Source: Rhynchopus euleeides
Lineage: Eukaryota; Euglenozoa; Diplonemea; Diplonemida; Diplonemidae
NCBI GenBank assembly: GCA_963210315.1
Contig: OY723249.1
Coordinates: 868,569-932,568, forward strand
DNA length: 64,000 nt
Reading direction: 5' to 3'
The notes beneath the pieces were generated by a model that worked only from the letters and a program-made list of their open reading frames with translations, was not told the DNA's origin and searched no databases. This document shows, one piece after another, positions 22,013-31,955 of this stretch (the stretch's first letter is position 1; every line of letters begins with the position of its first letter). The position numbers were made by a program, and so were the translations under genes.

Positions 22013-22178
22013 ATGTCGAAAATCCGGCCACCCTGGGGCAGCAGCCTGGACTGGTGGCCACCCCAACCGAAAAAAATCGAAAAAAAATCCGAAAAATATC
22101 CGAAAAATATCGGTGTGGCACCCCAGAGGGCCCGATTTTCGGTTTAGTCGGCCGAAAAAAAAAATTTTTTTTTCGGCC
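22013..22178 (+). repeat. Direct repeat copy 2 (166 bp)
   Basis: Near-identical to 19215-19380 in the same orientation. The two copies differ by a few bases in the GAAAAAAATCC tracts. Confidence 0.85.
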
Positions 22179-22410
22179 AAATTTTTTTTTTCGACATGTC
22201 GAAAAATCGGTAATTCAGTACCCCGGGGGGGTATGGAATCTGGGAACCTCGACCTGGCGACTACGGGTGACTACGCGCGACTACGACACAATGCGATTTT
22301 TTGCGAAAAAATCGATTTTTTTCGAAAATCTTACTCTCTTTTCCCCAGCCGAAAAACCGCGCGTAAATCGCCTAAAAGTGACTAAGAATGACTAAATTTC
22401 CATACCCCCC

Positions 22411-22560
22411 ATGTCGACTATTTTGTGACTATAATAGTTGACATGTCGACTATATAGTGACTATTATAGTCGACATGTCGACTATTTTGTGACTATAATA
22501 GTCGACATGTCAACTATATAGTGACTATTATAGTCGACATGTCACTATTTATAGTACTAT
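22411..22560. repeat. Right palindrome cluster of the composite element
   Basis: Units such as ATGTCGACTATTTTGTGACT and TATAGTGACTATTATAGTCG repeat about every 65 bp, up to the terminal inverted repeat at 22562. Confidence 0.8.
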
Positions 22561-23375
22561 TTTTTTCATTAGCCCACCGTGTTCGAATCACTCCTGGGCA
22601 CAGCGAGGCCCGGTTTATATCAGGTTCTAATTATTTCAGTCGATCGGCTTTATATGTTCGCTGCGTCGCAGCTCGAGACCCCCCCCCCCCCATCTCCACA
22701 TCACATCTACACGTGGCATGGCGGGATAGCACAGCACGTGGCTGTGCCGAGCGTGGCTCAACGAGCTCACAATCGCACGGCAGACGGCACGGGCTTCCAC
22801 ACCTGGAATGATGACCGCTGCCTCTCTGAGTTCACAGGGTTTGACAAGAATAGGCAAAACAGAGAGGGGGACGAAAGCAGATACATCACCCACTGCGCAC
22901 AAGCCCTCAAACAAGGCCCCCTCTTCTGTTGTTCTGCCTGGCTCAAAATTTCAAACGCTGCCGAATACTCTGCCGGAAAAATAAGCCAGATGTTGCGAAA
23001 CGCAAAGGAAATGATAATCGGTGAGTGTTCTCAGCCCTCCCCCACCAGGCCTGTCGCTAACTTTTCGATTTTGGAGATTTGGTGGGTTGACGCTCCTGTT
23101 TTGGGGGGGGATCAGGGGGGAAAACACTAGGGGTCAATTATTCTCGCGCGCGCTTCGCGCGCGCTCGTGTTGTTGCCAAATTTTCCCATCGGTGGACCAC
23201 TAGGTGGGCACGGTGTGAGGCGCTGGGTTCCTTCCGTGGTTCCTCTCCCGCTCGCGCCGTCGGGTGCCGGAGGAAACCAAAAAATGGCTTTCGGGACCAT
23301 GATTTCGACGCTGCCCCCTGATATGTCACGGCCGTCAAAGCGCAAGGACTTGGTTACTAGACGGGCACGCGAGAT

Positions 23376-23435
23376 GGGGGGTCTGGGGGGCAGGGCCCCC
23401 CAGCCGCCGGAGGCCACGGTAGTGAGCATCTGTTC
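23376..23435 (+). repeat. GC-rich dispersed module, copy 2
   Basis: Same module as at 19631, with one changed position in the inner stem (GGGGGGCAGGGCCCCCC instead of GGGGGGCGGAGCCCCCC). Confidence 0.85.
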
Positions 23436-23550
23436 ATTGTGGGCGTACAGATTCTGTGTGAGTTGGCTGCGTCCTCCTGAGGCTACTGGAGTGGGTGGAT
23501 TCCCTGACCTGATGGGAATCGAATGACTTGAGTACGAGACATACGCCACA

Positions 23551-23610
23551 GGGGGGTCTGGGGGGCGGAGCCCCCCAGCCGCCGGAGGCCACGGTAGTGA
23601 GCATCTGTTC
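23551..23610 (+). repeat. GC-rich dispersed module, copy 3
   Basis: Matches copy 1 (with AGCATCTGTTC in place of AACATCTGTTC) and lies 175 bp after copy 2. Confidence 0.85.
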
Positions 23611-23630
23611 CTGCAAAACCATACTCTCTT

Positions 23631-23899
23631 CGACGTCGACCCAGTGAAAGTGGGTTGACGCTTGGTCGACGCTTGGTGAGCGTCGACCCAGTGTAACCGG
23701 GCCAACGCTAGGTTAGCGTCGACCCAGTGTAATAAATGGGTTGACGCTTGGTCCAGGCTTGAATGGCAACCCAGTTCCACTAGGTCGACGCTCCAAGCCT
23801 CGACCAAGCGTCAACCCAGTCCACTGGGTCGACGCTGGGTCGACGCTTTTTTATGGGGGGGGAAACCCAAAATCACTGGGTCGACGGTCGACGCTTAGC
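23631..23899. repeat. GTCGACGCT fold-back repeat array
   Basis: About ten copies of GGGTCGACGCTTGG, in both orientations and with small changes, fill this stretch. The ends CGTCGACCCAGTGA (left) and TCACTGGGTCGACG (right) are inverse to each other, so the whole can fold back. No target duplication is clear. Confidence 0.75.
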
Positions 23900-24679
23900 G
23901 ACATGCCTGCTCCCCCACATCCGGGGGGGGGGGGGGGGGGGGGGGGGGACAAGCTCACTTCAACTTCATGGTGGCACAGCATCTCACAGGCACCTGCCAG
24001 GCAGGCATAACCCATCCCGCAGTGCAGATCTGAAAGGCGGGAGCAGGGGGTTGTGCCGAACACAAGAGAATCGTTCTGAACATGCCACACGTTGGCAACA
24101 CCACTCCCCGAGCAGCCCTCCTGCATCATCAGGTGCCGCGCCCACAACGGCTGGTGTGTTACCCTGCTGCAGAACAGCTCATTCTGGCGCAGACAGCAGC
24201 AGATCAGGCGTTGTGGCGGAGAAGGCGTTAGCTCTCACGCAGGATGATATAGGATGCACATCGGGGGAACCTTCACTCGGAAAGTGCACAGCAACAGCAA
24301 CAGCAAAATCGACCCACCCCCACACAAGAGACGGACAGACTGACACAGTGGTGGATGTGGTGCTGTTTGACACAGAGCGAAGGCCCCTTTATCAATTCAG
24401 AAGGGCAGGCACCGCCACCACCACCACCAACCGCCAATACCCTGGGTAAACTTCTTCTGTTCCTCTCCCCGTTACCCAACTTGGGGAGATATCCCCAGTG
24501 TGGGGTGTCAGAGGGGTTCACCGCGGATCGCGGATCTGGGGTGGCAAGGCCTTCGCCCACTCTCACTCTCCCTCCCTCCCTCGCTTGCTCTCACCCCCCC
24601 TTCTTCCCGCCTGCTGCGTATCGTGATGGAGGGCTGTGTGGTCAGCCCTACCGCCCCACCGACACCCCTACCCCCCCGC

Positions 24680-25597
24680 TCAGTCCGCAACGGTGACGGA
24701 GGCAATGGAGCTGCACTTCCCTGCCGGGAGCCCCCTCACCAAACCGAAGGAGCCCATCGGCGGCAGGCAGAACCGCAGCGGTGCACCCACCGCGCCCGGG
24801 AGAGTCAGCGACACCTCGGCAGGTGTGGTGCGGCTTGTGTTGACCGCCACAGCCTCTGCACCGCCACCGCCGCCACCACTGCCACCACCCATGCAGCACA
24901 GAAAGACACGCTGTGGCCAGCGCCGGGGCATCAGGTCATACACCACTGCGGTGGGGGGCAGCGATACCGGCGGCTCGAGCTGCATCCCACACTGCCCGAC
25001 AAGGCCAGGGGGTGCAGGCACGCACGGTAGTGTTACGAGATCAAAGAGACGCGAGGTGGACACAATGGGTGACTCACTGCCGCCACCACCCCCACCCAGG
25101 GCGTGCTGCCCTGCCTTGGCGCTTCCGGCGCGCAGCTCTTCCACCTGGGCCTGCAGGCGGCGGACTGTGTCGCGCTCCATCCGGAGGGCATCCTCTAGCA
25201 GCGCGGCATGGCTCCGCATCGCAGTGCATGCGGTGCACCGGTGTGGCGCACCCTCGCCCTGCACAGCGCTGTCGTGTGTGTCGCTCGGCGGGGCGGTTGC
25301 AGGCGTCTGACCCCCAGAGGTGCGGAACGGCAGGTGGGGCGGTGCGGGAGGTGCGCCAAATTCGGACCCCGAAGCGACGCTGCTGATCTGGCTGGGCTGT
25401 GCGGCGGGGGCGTCGAGTCGGCCCCAGCGTGCGGCGTGCAGCCCGATGCCCGACTGCCCCAGAGGGTGGGGTCTCGGCTCGGCTGGCGCTGCGGGCGTCG
25501 GCATCGGCGTTGGAGGCGGGCCTGGGTGAGACGGGAACCCAACAGATAGAGCCACACCAACACCCCCGTGGCCCTGCCGAGGCTGTGGGGACAGCAT
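24680..25597 (-). CDS. Pro/Gly-rich protein with a short coiled coil
   Basis: From an ATG at 25597 the frame gives 305 aa. The N-terminal third is Pro/Gly/Ala-rich and likely disordered. A CTAC pair (RCTACTAMR) precedes a helix of coiled-coil character (ALLEDALRMERDTVRRLQAQ VEEL). The C-terminal 140 aa are more ordered (SRLFDLVTLPCVPAPPGLVG, then VVYDLMPRRWPQRVFLCCMG) but split by Gly tracts. The frame stays open upstream, and CCACCAACCCCAG before SPDEARV looks like an intron acceptor, so a 5' exon is probably missing. No family is recognised. Confidence 0.55.
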   Translation of the reverse strand: MLSPQPRQGHGGVGVALSVGFPSHPGPPPTPMPTPAAPAEPRPHPLGQSGIGLHAARWGRLDAPAAQPSQISSVASGSEFGAPPAPPHLPFRTSGGQTPATAPPSDTHDSAVQGEGAPHRCTACTAMRSHAALLEDALRMERDTVRRLQAQVEELRAGSAKAGQHALGGGGGGSESPIVSTSRLFDLVTLPCVPAPPGLVGQCGMQLEPPVSLPPTAVVYDLMPRRWPQRVFLCCMGGGSGGGGGGAEAVAVNTSRTTPAEVSLTLPGAVGAPLRFCLPPMGSFGLVRGLPAGKCSSIASVTVAD

Positions 25598-27158
25598 CAC
25601 GCGCGCCTCGTCGGGGCTCCGGCTGGGGTTGGTGGGTGGGGAGGATGGGGGTGACCGGGGGGTGATTTGTTACCGGTTAAAAATGTCGGGCATGGCTTTT
25701 CGCCACCACCCACGCACCCCTCTCGGCCTGCAGGGAGGGGGGTGTGTGGGTGTGGGTGTGCTGCGGGGTTGGGGGGTCGGGGCGATACGGAGGCAAGCAA
25801 GGTGCAGAGGGGCGGGGGTGAGAGGGGATGTGTGGCCTCCTGTGTTCCCACAGAGGGGGTGGGGGGAGTGACCCTGCAGCAACGGGCACAGCTCATGCGC
25901 CTGCCGACAGAAGATGGCAGGCGATGGCAGCACCACCACAACCCGCCGCCCCCCCTCCCTCCCTCCCCCCCCCCCCCACAGTGTTGCTAAAAAAACGCGA
26001 TGTTTTCTTTCCTCCGTTTTAAACTCGGGCGAACAACACTGTCCCCTCTCCCCCCCTCCCCACCCACCCCACCCCCGCATTTAATTGCATTTTTCTTGGA
26101 TTCGACAAACAACCTGCCTGCAGACCGTTATTCTCTTTTGAGTTATTGGTGTGGAACTTTTGGTACATACAGCGAGACCAGCAATCACCGGGTGAGCTTG
26201 ACCAGATTTTTTTTCACCCCTCCCCCCCTTTTTTTTTCCTTCACTCTTTCTCCACCCCACCACCACTCCCGACTGCATTGCAAGCTCTGGGGACCGGCCT
26301 CAGGTAAGTTGACACCACAACACAGGCATCCAGTGAACACAAGACACCTCATTCTACCCCTCCTTCTAAAACCTCGCAGTGCCATAGCATAATAGAAACA
26401 AGATGGGCTGGGGCAGGACGGGGGGGGGGGGGGGGGTAGGGGGGGTCAAATGCCCCCCTTTTACGTGGATAAACACGATTTTTCAAAAAACCGGCGCAGA
26501 GGCCCCAAAGCCCCCGTAAACCCTCCAAACCCCCCCAGATCGGTCCGGAAACCCATCGAACCCCACTTTTCCACCATTCCGGGCACCTCAGGTGCCCGAA
26601 TTGGGGTACCTAAATTTTGTGCCACCGTTTGGTACCGTACAGTGCCACTGTGTGGGAGGTTGGAAAAGAAAATGCGCCAACACACCACATCTGAGGGTTG
26701 CAATGCATGTTGCTTGCCCGGGGGGGGGGGGGAGAATCATAAATAGTGTATAGGGAAATGCATCAAGCCATCGAACCCATATCCCCCGCTCTCCCCCCCT
26801 CCCCACCCCTTCACCCTGCATACCCTGCCGGAGTGTCGCAGAGTCGTCACAGGGCTGGGAGGGGGGAAGGGCGGACGTGTTCCTGGGTGGCGAAGGTGCA
26901 TCTTTCATTCATTCCGTCTCTTTTTGTACGCCCAGACCTGTTGAGGTGAGAGACGTGCTGCAGTGGAGCGGGGGGGGGGGGTGTTTGGGGGGTGCACTTT
27001 GTTAACCAGAAGGCTGTGCACTGCCCGTCGCAGAGAAAGAGGGGTGGGGGGGTGGGGGGTGGGGTGGGGTGAGGTGAATGAGAGCGTGGTGAAGTGCAGC
27101 GTTTTTTTTGAAAACGAAGAACAAAAATAAAAGGCAAATAAAAAATAAAGGAATGGGG
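25598..27158. other. Gene-free region with homopolymer runs
   Basis: It contains poly-C, poly-G and pyrimidine-rich tracts (for example about 25966-25978, 26421-26437 and 26719-26732). A 5' exon of the preceding gene may lie in the first few hundred bases. Nothing else can be supported. Confidence 0.5.
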
Positions 27159-27166
27159 GCGGGTTT

Positions 27167-30100
27167 CAGGCCTCTGGCTAATTCTGGGGCCGGACTTAAC
27201 GTTGGGCCGGAGGGGGGGGGGGGGGGGGGGCCCTACCCTACCCTACCCTACCCTACAGCACGTCGGGGGTACCCACAACCCGACCCAACCCTACCCTAGG
27301 GTGAGGGTTGGGTACCCATAACCCGACCCAACACGACCCTACCCAACCCAGGGGTCAGGGCCAGGGTTGATCCTAGACCCAACCCAACCCAAGGGTTAGG
27401 GTCAGGGTTGACCCCAGACCCTACCCAACCCTAGGGTAAGGGTCAGGGTTGACCCTAGACCCTACCCAACCCTAGGGTTAGGGTTAGGGTTAACCCTTGA
27501 CCCAACCCTAGGGATAGGGTTAGGGTTGACCCTAGACCCTACCCTAACCCTAGGGTTAGGGTCAGGGTTAACCCTAGACCCTACCCAACCCTCGGGTTAG
27601 GGTCAGGGTTGACCCTAGACCCTACCCAACCCTAGGGTTAGGGTCAGGGTTGACCCTAGACCCTACCCTAACCCTAGGGTTAGGGTTAGGGTTGACCCTA
27701 GACCCTACCCTAACCCTAGGGTTAGGGTCAGGGTTAACCCTAGACCCTACCCTAACCCTAGGGTTAGGGTTAGGGTTAACCCTAGACCCTACCCAACCCT
27801 CGGGTTAGGGTCAGGGTTGACCCTAGACCCTACCCTAACCCTAGGGTTAGGGTTAGGGTTAACCCTAGACCCTACCCAACCCTAGGGTTAGGGTCAGGGT
27901 TGACCCTAGACCCTACCCAACCCTAGGGTTAGGGTCAGGGTTAACCCTAGACCCTACCCTAACCCTAGGGTTAGGGTTAACCCTTGACCCAACCCTAGGG
28001 TTAGGGTTAGGGTTAACCCTAGACCCTACCGAACCCTCGGGTTAGGGTCAGGGTTGACCCTAGACCCTACCCAACCCTAGGGTTAGGGTCAGGGTTAACC
28101 CTAGACCCTACCCTAACCCTAGGGTTAGGGTTAACCCTTGACCCAACCCTAGGGTTAGGGTTAGGGTTAACCCTAGACCCTACCGAACCCTCGGGTTAGG
28201 GTCAGGGTTGACCCTAGACCCTACCCAACCCTAGGGTTAGGGTCAGGGTTAACCCTAGACCCTACCCTAACCCTAGGGTTAGGGTTAGGGTTAACCCTTG
28301 ACCCAACCCTAGGGTTAGGGTCAGGGTTGACCCCAGACCCTACCCAACCCTAGGGTTAGGGTTAGGGTTAACCCTTGACCCAACCCTAGGGTTAGGGTCA
28401 GGGTTGACCCTAGACCCTACCCAACCCTAGGGTTAGGGTTAGGGTTAACCCTTGACCCAACCCTAGGGTTAGGGTCAGGGTTAACCCTAGACCCTACCCT
28501 AACCCTAGGGTTAGGGTTAACCCTTGACCCAACCCTAGGGTTAGGGTTAGGGTTAACCCTAGACCCTACCCAACCCTCGGGTTAGGGTCAGGGTTGACCC
28601 TAGACCCTACCCAACCCTCGGGTTAGGGTTAGGGTTAACCCTGGACCCTACCCAACCCTAGGGTTAGGGTCAGGGTTGACCCTAGACCCTACCCTAACCC
28701 TAGGGTTAGGGTCAGGGTTAACCCTAGACCCTACCCAACCCTAGGGTTAGGGTTAACCCTTGACCCAACCCTAGGGTTAGGGTCAGGGTTGACCCTAGAC
28801 CCTACCCTAGGGTTAGGGTAGGGTATAGGGTTAACCCCAACCCTGATCCGAGGGTTGGGTCGGGTCTAGGGTTCACCCTGACCCAAACCCGAACCCTAGG
28901 GTAGGGTTGGGTCTAGGGTGAACCCTAACCCTAGGGTCGGGCAGGGTCTTGGGTTAACCCCCAACCCTAACCCTCGGGTTGGGTAGGGTATAGGGTTAAC
29001 CCTAACCCTAGGGTTGGGTTGTGTATAGGGTTAACCCTAACCCTAACCCTAGGGTAGGGTTGGGTCTTGGGTTAACCCTAACCCTAGGGTGAGGGTAGGG
29101 TATAGGGTTAACCCCAACCCTAACCCTAGGGTTGGGTAGGGTATAGGGTTAACCCTAACCCTAACCCTAGGGTAGGGTTGGGTATAGGGTTAACCCTAAC
29201 CCTAACCCTAGGGTTGGGTGGGGTATAGGGTTAACCCTAACCCTAGGGTTGGGTTGGGTCTAGGGTTAACCCTGACCCTAACCCTAGGGTTGGGTAGGGT
29301 ATAGGGTTAACCCCAACCCTAACCCTAGGGTTGGGTTGGGTCTAGGGTTAACCCGAACCCTAACCCTAGGGTAGGGTTGGGTATAGGGTTAACCCTAACC
29401 CTAACCCTAGGGTTGGGTGGGGTATAGGGTTAACCCTAACCCTAGGGTTGGGTTGGGTCTAGGGTTAACCCTGACCCTAACCCTAGGGTTGGGTAGGGTA
29501 TAGGGTTAACCCCAACCCTAACCCTAGGGTTGGGTTGGGTCTAGGGTTAACCCTGACCCTAACCCTAGGGTTAGGTTGGGTTAACCCTAACCCTAGGGTT
29601 GGGTTGGGTATAGGGTTCACCCTAACCCTAACCCTAGGGTTGGGTTGGGTATAGGGTTAACCCTAACCCTAACCCTAGGGTTGGGTTGGGTCTAGGGTTA
29701 ACCCTGACCCTAACCCTAGGGTTGGGTAGGGTATAGGGTTAACCCCAACCCTAACCCTAGGGTTGGGTTGGGTCTAGGGTTAACCCTAACCCTAACCCTA
29801 GGGTAGGGTTGGGTGTAGGGTTGGGTTGGGTATAGGGTTAACCCTGACCCTAACCCTAGGGTTGGGTAGGGTGTAGGGTTAACCCTAACCCTAGGGTAGG
29901 GTTGAGTCTAGGGTTAACCCTGACCCTAACCCTAGGGTAGGGTCTAGGGTTAACCCCAACCCTAACCCTAGGGTTGGGTAGGGTGTCGGGTTAACCCTCA
30001 CCCTAACCCTAGGGTTGGGTAGGGTATAGGGTTAACCCCAACCCCAACCCCAGGGTTGGGTAGGGTGTAGGGTTAACCCTCACCCTAACCCTAGGGTTGG

Positions 30101-30397
30101 GTAGGGTATAGGGTTAACCCTAACCCCAGGGTAGGGTCTAGGGTTAACCCTAACCCTAGGGTTGGGTAGGGTCTAGGGTCACCCGTAACCCTCGAAATCG
30201 GGCCCAAATCGCCAAAATGGGCACCCCTCGAAAAAAAAAATTCGAAAAGGTCCCCCTACCCACACCTGGAAATTACCAAAAAATCTGGGACCCCGGCGGC
30301 CCCAACCCTAGGGTAGGGTAGGGTAGCCCCCCCCCCCCCCCCCCCCCCCCCCGGCACGGAGAAACTTAACGTTCGACCCGAATTAGCCAGAGGCCTG
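27167..30397. mobile_element. Fold-back hAT-like element made of telomere-like repeats
   Basis: The ends are CAGGCCTCTGGCTAATTC (27167-27184) and its exact inverse (30380-30397). The exact 8-bp duplication GCGGGTTT flanks both (27159-27166 and 30398-30405). Inside each end lie a related 25-bp block, then a G run (left) or C run (right), then CCCTACCCTACCCTA or its inverse. Nearly all of the remaining 3 kb is a degenerate higher-order repeat of about 41-42 bp made of CCCTAA/TTAGGG-like hexamers. Orientation flips near 28812, close to the midpoint, so the element is one giant inverted repeat. There is no coding capacity. hAT kinship is inferred from the CAGG end and the 8-bp duplication. Confidence 0.88.
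30189..30258 (-). repeat. 70-bp module shared with the composite element
   Basis: On the minus strand it reads TAGGGGGACCTTTTCGAA, T tract, then GGGCCCGATTTCGAGGG, matching 15159-15226. It occurs only in the right arm of the fold-back element and breaks that arm's symmetry. Confidence 0.7.
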
Positions 30398-30405
30398 GCG
30401 GGTTT

Positions 30406-31148
30406 GGGGCCGAGTGTGGGGGGTGGTGCGTGGGGAAGTTGGGGCACAACCCACTCGGTAATATCACACTCCGAGCCACCGGCAGGCCAACCTACGAGCT
30501 CTGCCATGCAGGGGATGGCTTTGGTTCAAGGGGAGGGCTTTGGTTCCGCAACCACCCCTATGCCGCACCGGAGGGGGGCCTGTCACACCCACTACACTTG
30601 ATCACTTGGCAGGTGGGACCGCTCCACCACTCTGCACCACTCTGGGTGCCCTTTCCACCCCTGAGTGACAAGAGAGCAACAGACAGGTCATAAGCCCGAA
30701 GTGATATCCGCTGAGCGCGAGCTAGCCGTGATAACCAGAAGGGTTTCTCCACGGTTTCGCTATCACTTCAAGACACATCGGGGGGGAGGGGAGGGGTGGA
30801 GGGGTAGGGGTTGTGTTTTCTTCCCCCGGTGTTGGCCACAAGGCTTCGGCTATGCGATGCCCTTCGTTACTTCGCGACCTTCGCTTCGCCTTGTCACTCG
30901 TAACTATAGCTGACCTGACAGCCCGGCGGATGGTTCCCCTTTTGGATGAACAAATTGAACAAAAAAATCTTGGTCGTGATTTCCAGCAGCCCCTGGCATT
31001 TTCTTGCCCCACACCCCTCCGGTCTCCAGAAGAGAATCAAACCTCTGCAGACATCTCCTGACAACGGGGGCGCCCGCATCACTCTCGGAGAAGGGATGGG
31101 TGTGTGGGGGTGTGGAAAGGCTGGGATTATTTTGATTGTCGAGTAAGG
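30406..31148. other. Spacer between two hAT-like elements
   Basis: Mixed-composition DNA without recognised gene or repeat. Confidence 0.5.
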
Positions 31149-31948
31149 CAGGGCATTAGTTTGACCTTCCCGACGGAGCCTGAAACCTGGTTACCCTGGT
31201 TATGACCCACCAAATTTTTTCGCTCGGGCGCTTCGCGCCCGAGTGCCTCCTGCGCCGTTGTGACCGCGGCGTGCTATTATCTGTCTCCCCACCCCCAGGT
31301 TATGTATAGTCTCTACTTCCCCCGGGTTTGTGAGAGGTGTCAGACACAGCACACAATTCGCGCTGGTGCCAGGAGGATAACCCATCTACACGCCGACAGG
31401 CTTCCTGGCACTCCGCGAGCGCCCGAAGCTTGAATTGAGGGCATGGCTGCGGCACGACGCCCAGAGCGTGTACAGGCACTTGGCAATTTTCTCGTGGAGC
31501 GCCCCGGGTTTCCCACCACCGTGGTGTTGCACCAGTCAGTGGCGAAGGACACGACGCGGTTCCAGAAGCTTTCCCAGAGATTCTGTCTGCTCCAGCAGAA
31601 TGCTGCAGATGTTGGCCGCATTCCGGCTGTTGCAGTCTTGCGGCACGTTACGGGTTGATCACACACGAATCCGGGTCGCATGCTGGCTCACCTTCGTCGT
31701 GGACTGGGTTTCGTCAGTGAGGGACAGCGTAGAAGGGGGCTGTACAATCTTGGCCTGCATCTGCCGCCGAATGACAGATGCGGGTCGTGTCGTACTATGG
31801 CTTGGTGGGGCGAGCGCAGCAGGTTTCTTGGTAAGGAAAAACCCCGGTTCCGAGCCAGAATTTTGACTTTTTTTTATTTTTTAAAATAACCAGGTTTCTC
31901 CAAATCCTGGTTATCATAACCGGATAACCAGCCCAAACTAATGCCCTG
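31149..31948. mobile_element. hAT-like non-autonomous element, 800 bp
   Basis: The left end CAGGGCATTAGTTTG (31149-31163) and the right end CAAACTAATGCCCTG (31934-31948) are exact inverses. The flanks are GAGTAAGG before and AGTAAGG after. The duplication is 7 bp clean, or 8 bp if the terminal G is shared. A GC hairpin with a TTC loop lies 74 bp inside the left end (31223-31243). The right interior carries repeated GGTTATCATAACCGGATAACC-like palindromes. A 71-aa plus-strand frame inside has no recognisable motif. Confidence 0.83.
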
Positions 31949-31955
31949 AGTAAGG

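Larger units (their letters stand above)
14731..22580. mobile_element. 7.85-kb composite TIR element, GTTC target duplication
   Basis: The left end reads ACGGTGGGCTAATGAAAAA (14731-14749) and the right end is its exact reverse complement (22562-22580). The direct repeat GTTC flanks both sides (14727-14730 and 22581-22584), so the whole block is one insertion into the 5' flank of the ankyrin gene. Both subterminal regions, and a third internal site, carry clustered palindromes built on GTCGACATGTCGAC and ACTATAATAGT. The interior is an AT-richer mosaic of other insertions (a TA-flanked miniature element, an hAT-like element, inverted repeats, a Helitron fragment). No intact transposase is seen, so it is non-autonomous or decayed. 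I cannot place it in a superfamily: 4-bp duplications occur in several. Confidence 0.82.
22585..24679. other. Repeat-bearing intergenic region
   Basis: No gene is supported. The region holds a GC hairpin with a TTC loop at 23146-23164, two copies of the GC-rich dispersed module, a GTCGAC-based fold-back repeat and a G run of about 25 bases at about 23923-23948. Confidence 0.55.

Noticed and set aside
22581..22600. tRNA T-arm (GTTCGAATC)
   Set aside because: The flanking bases do not pair as a T-stem and no acceptor, D or anticodon arm is present, with or without the transposon removed.
27230..30180. A real chromosome end or a telomere fusion
   Set aside because: The array is inside an element with terminal inverted repeats and an 8-bp duplication. 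Repeats are degenerate and face each other; unique DNA flanks both sides.
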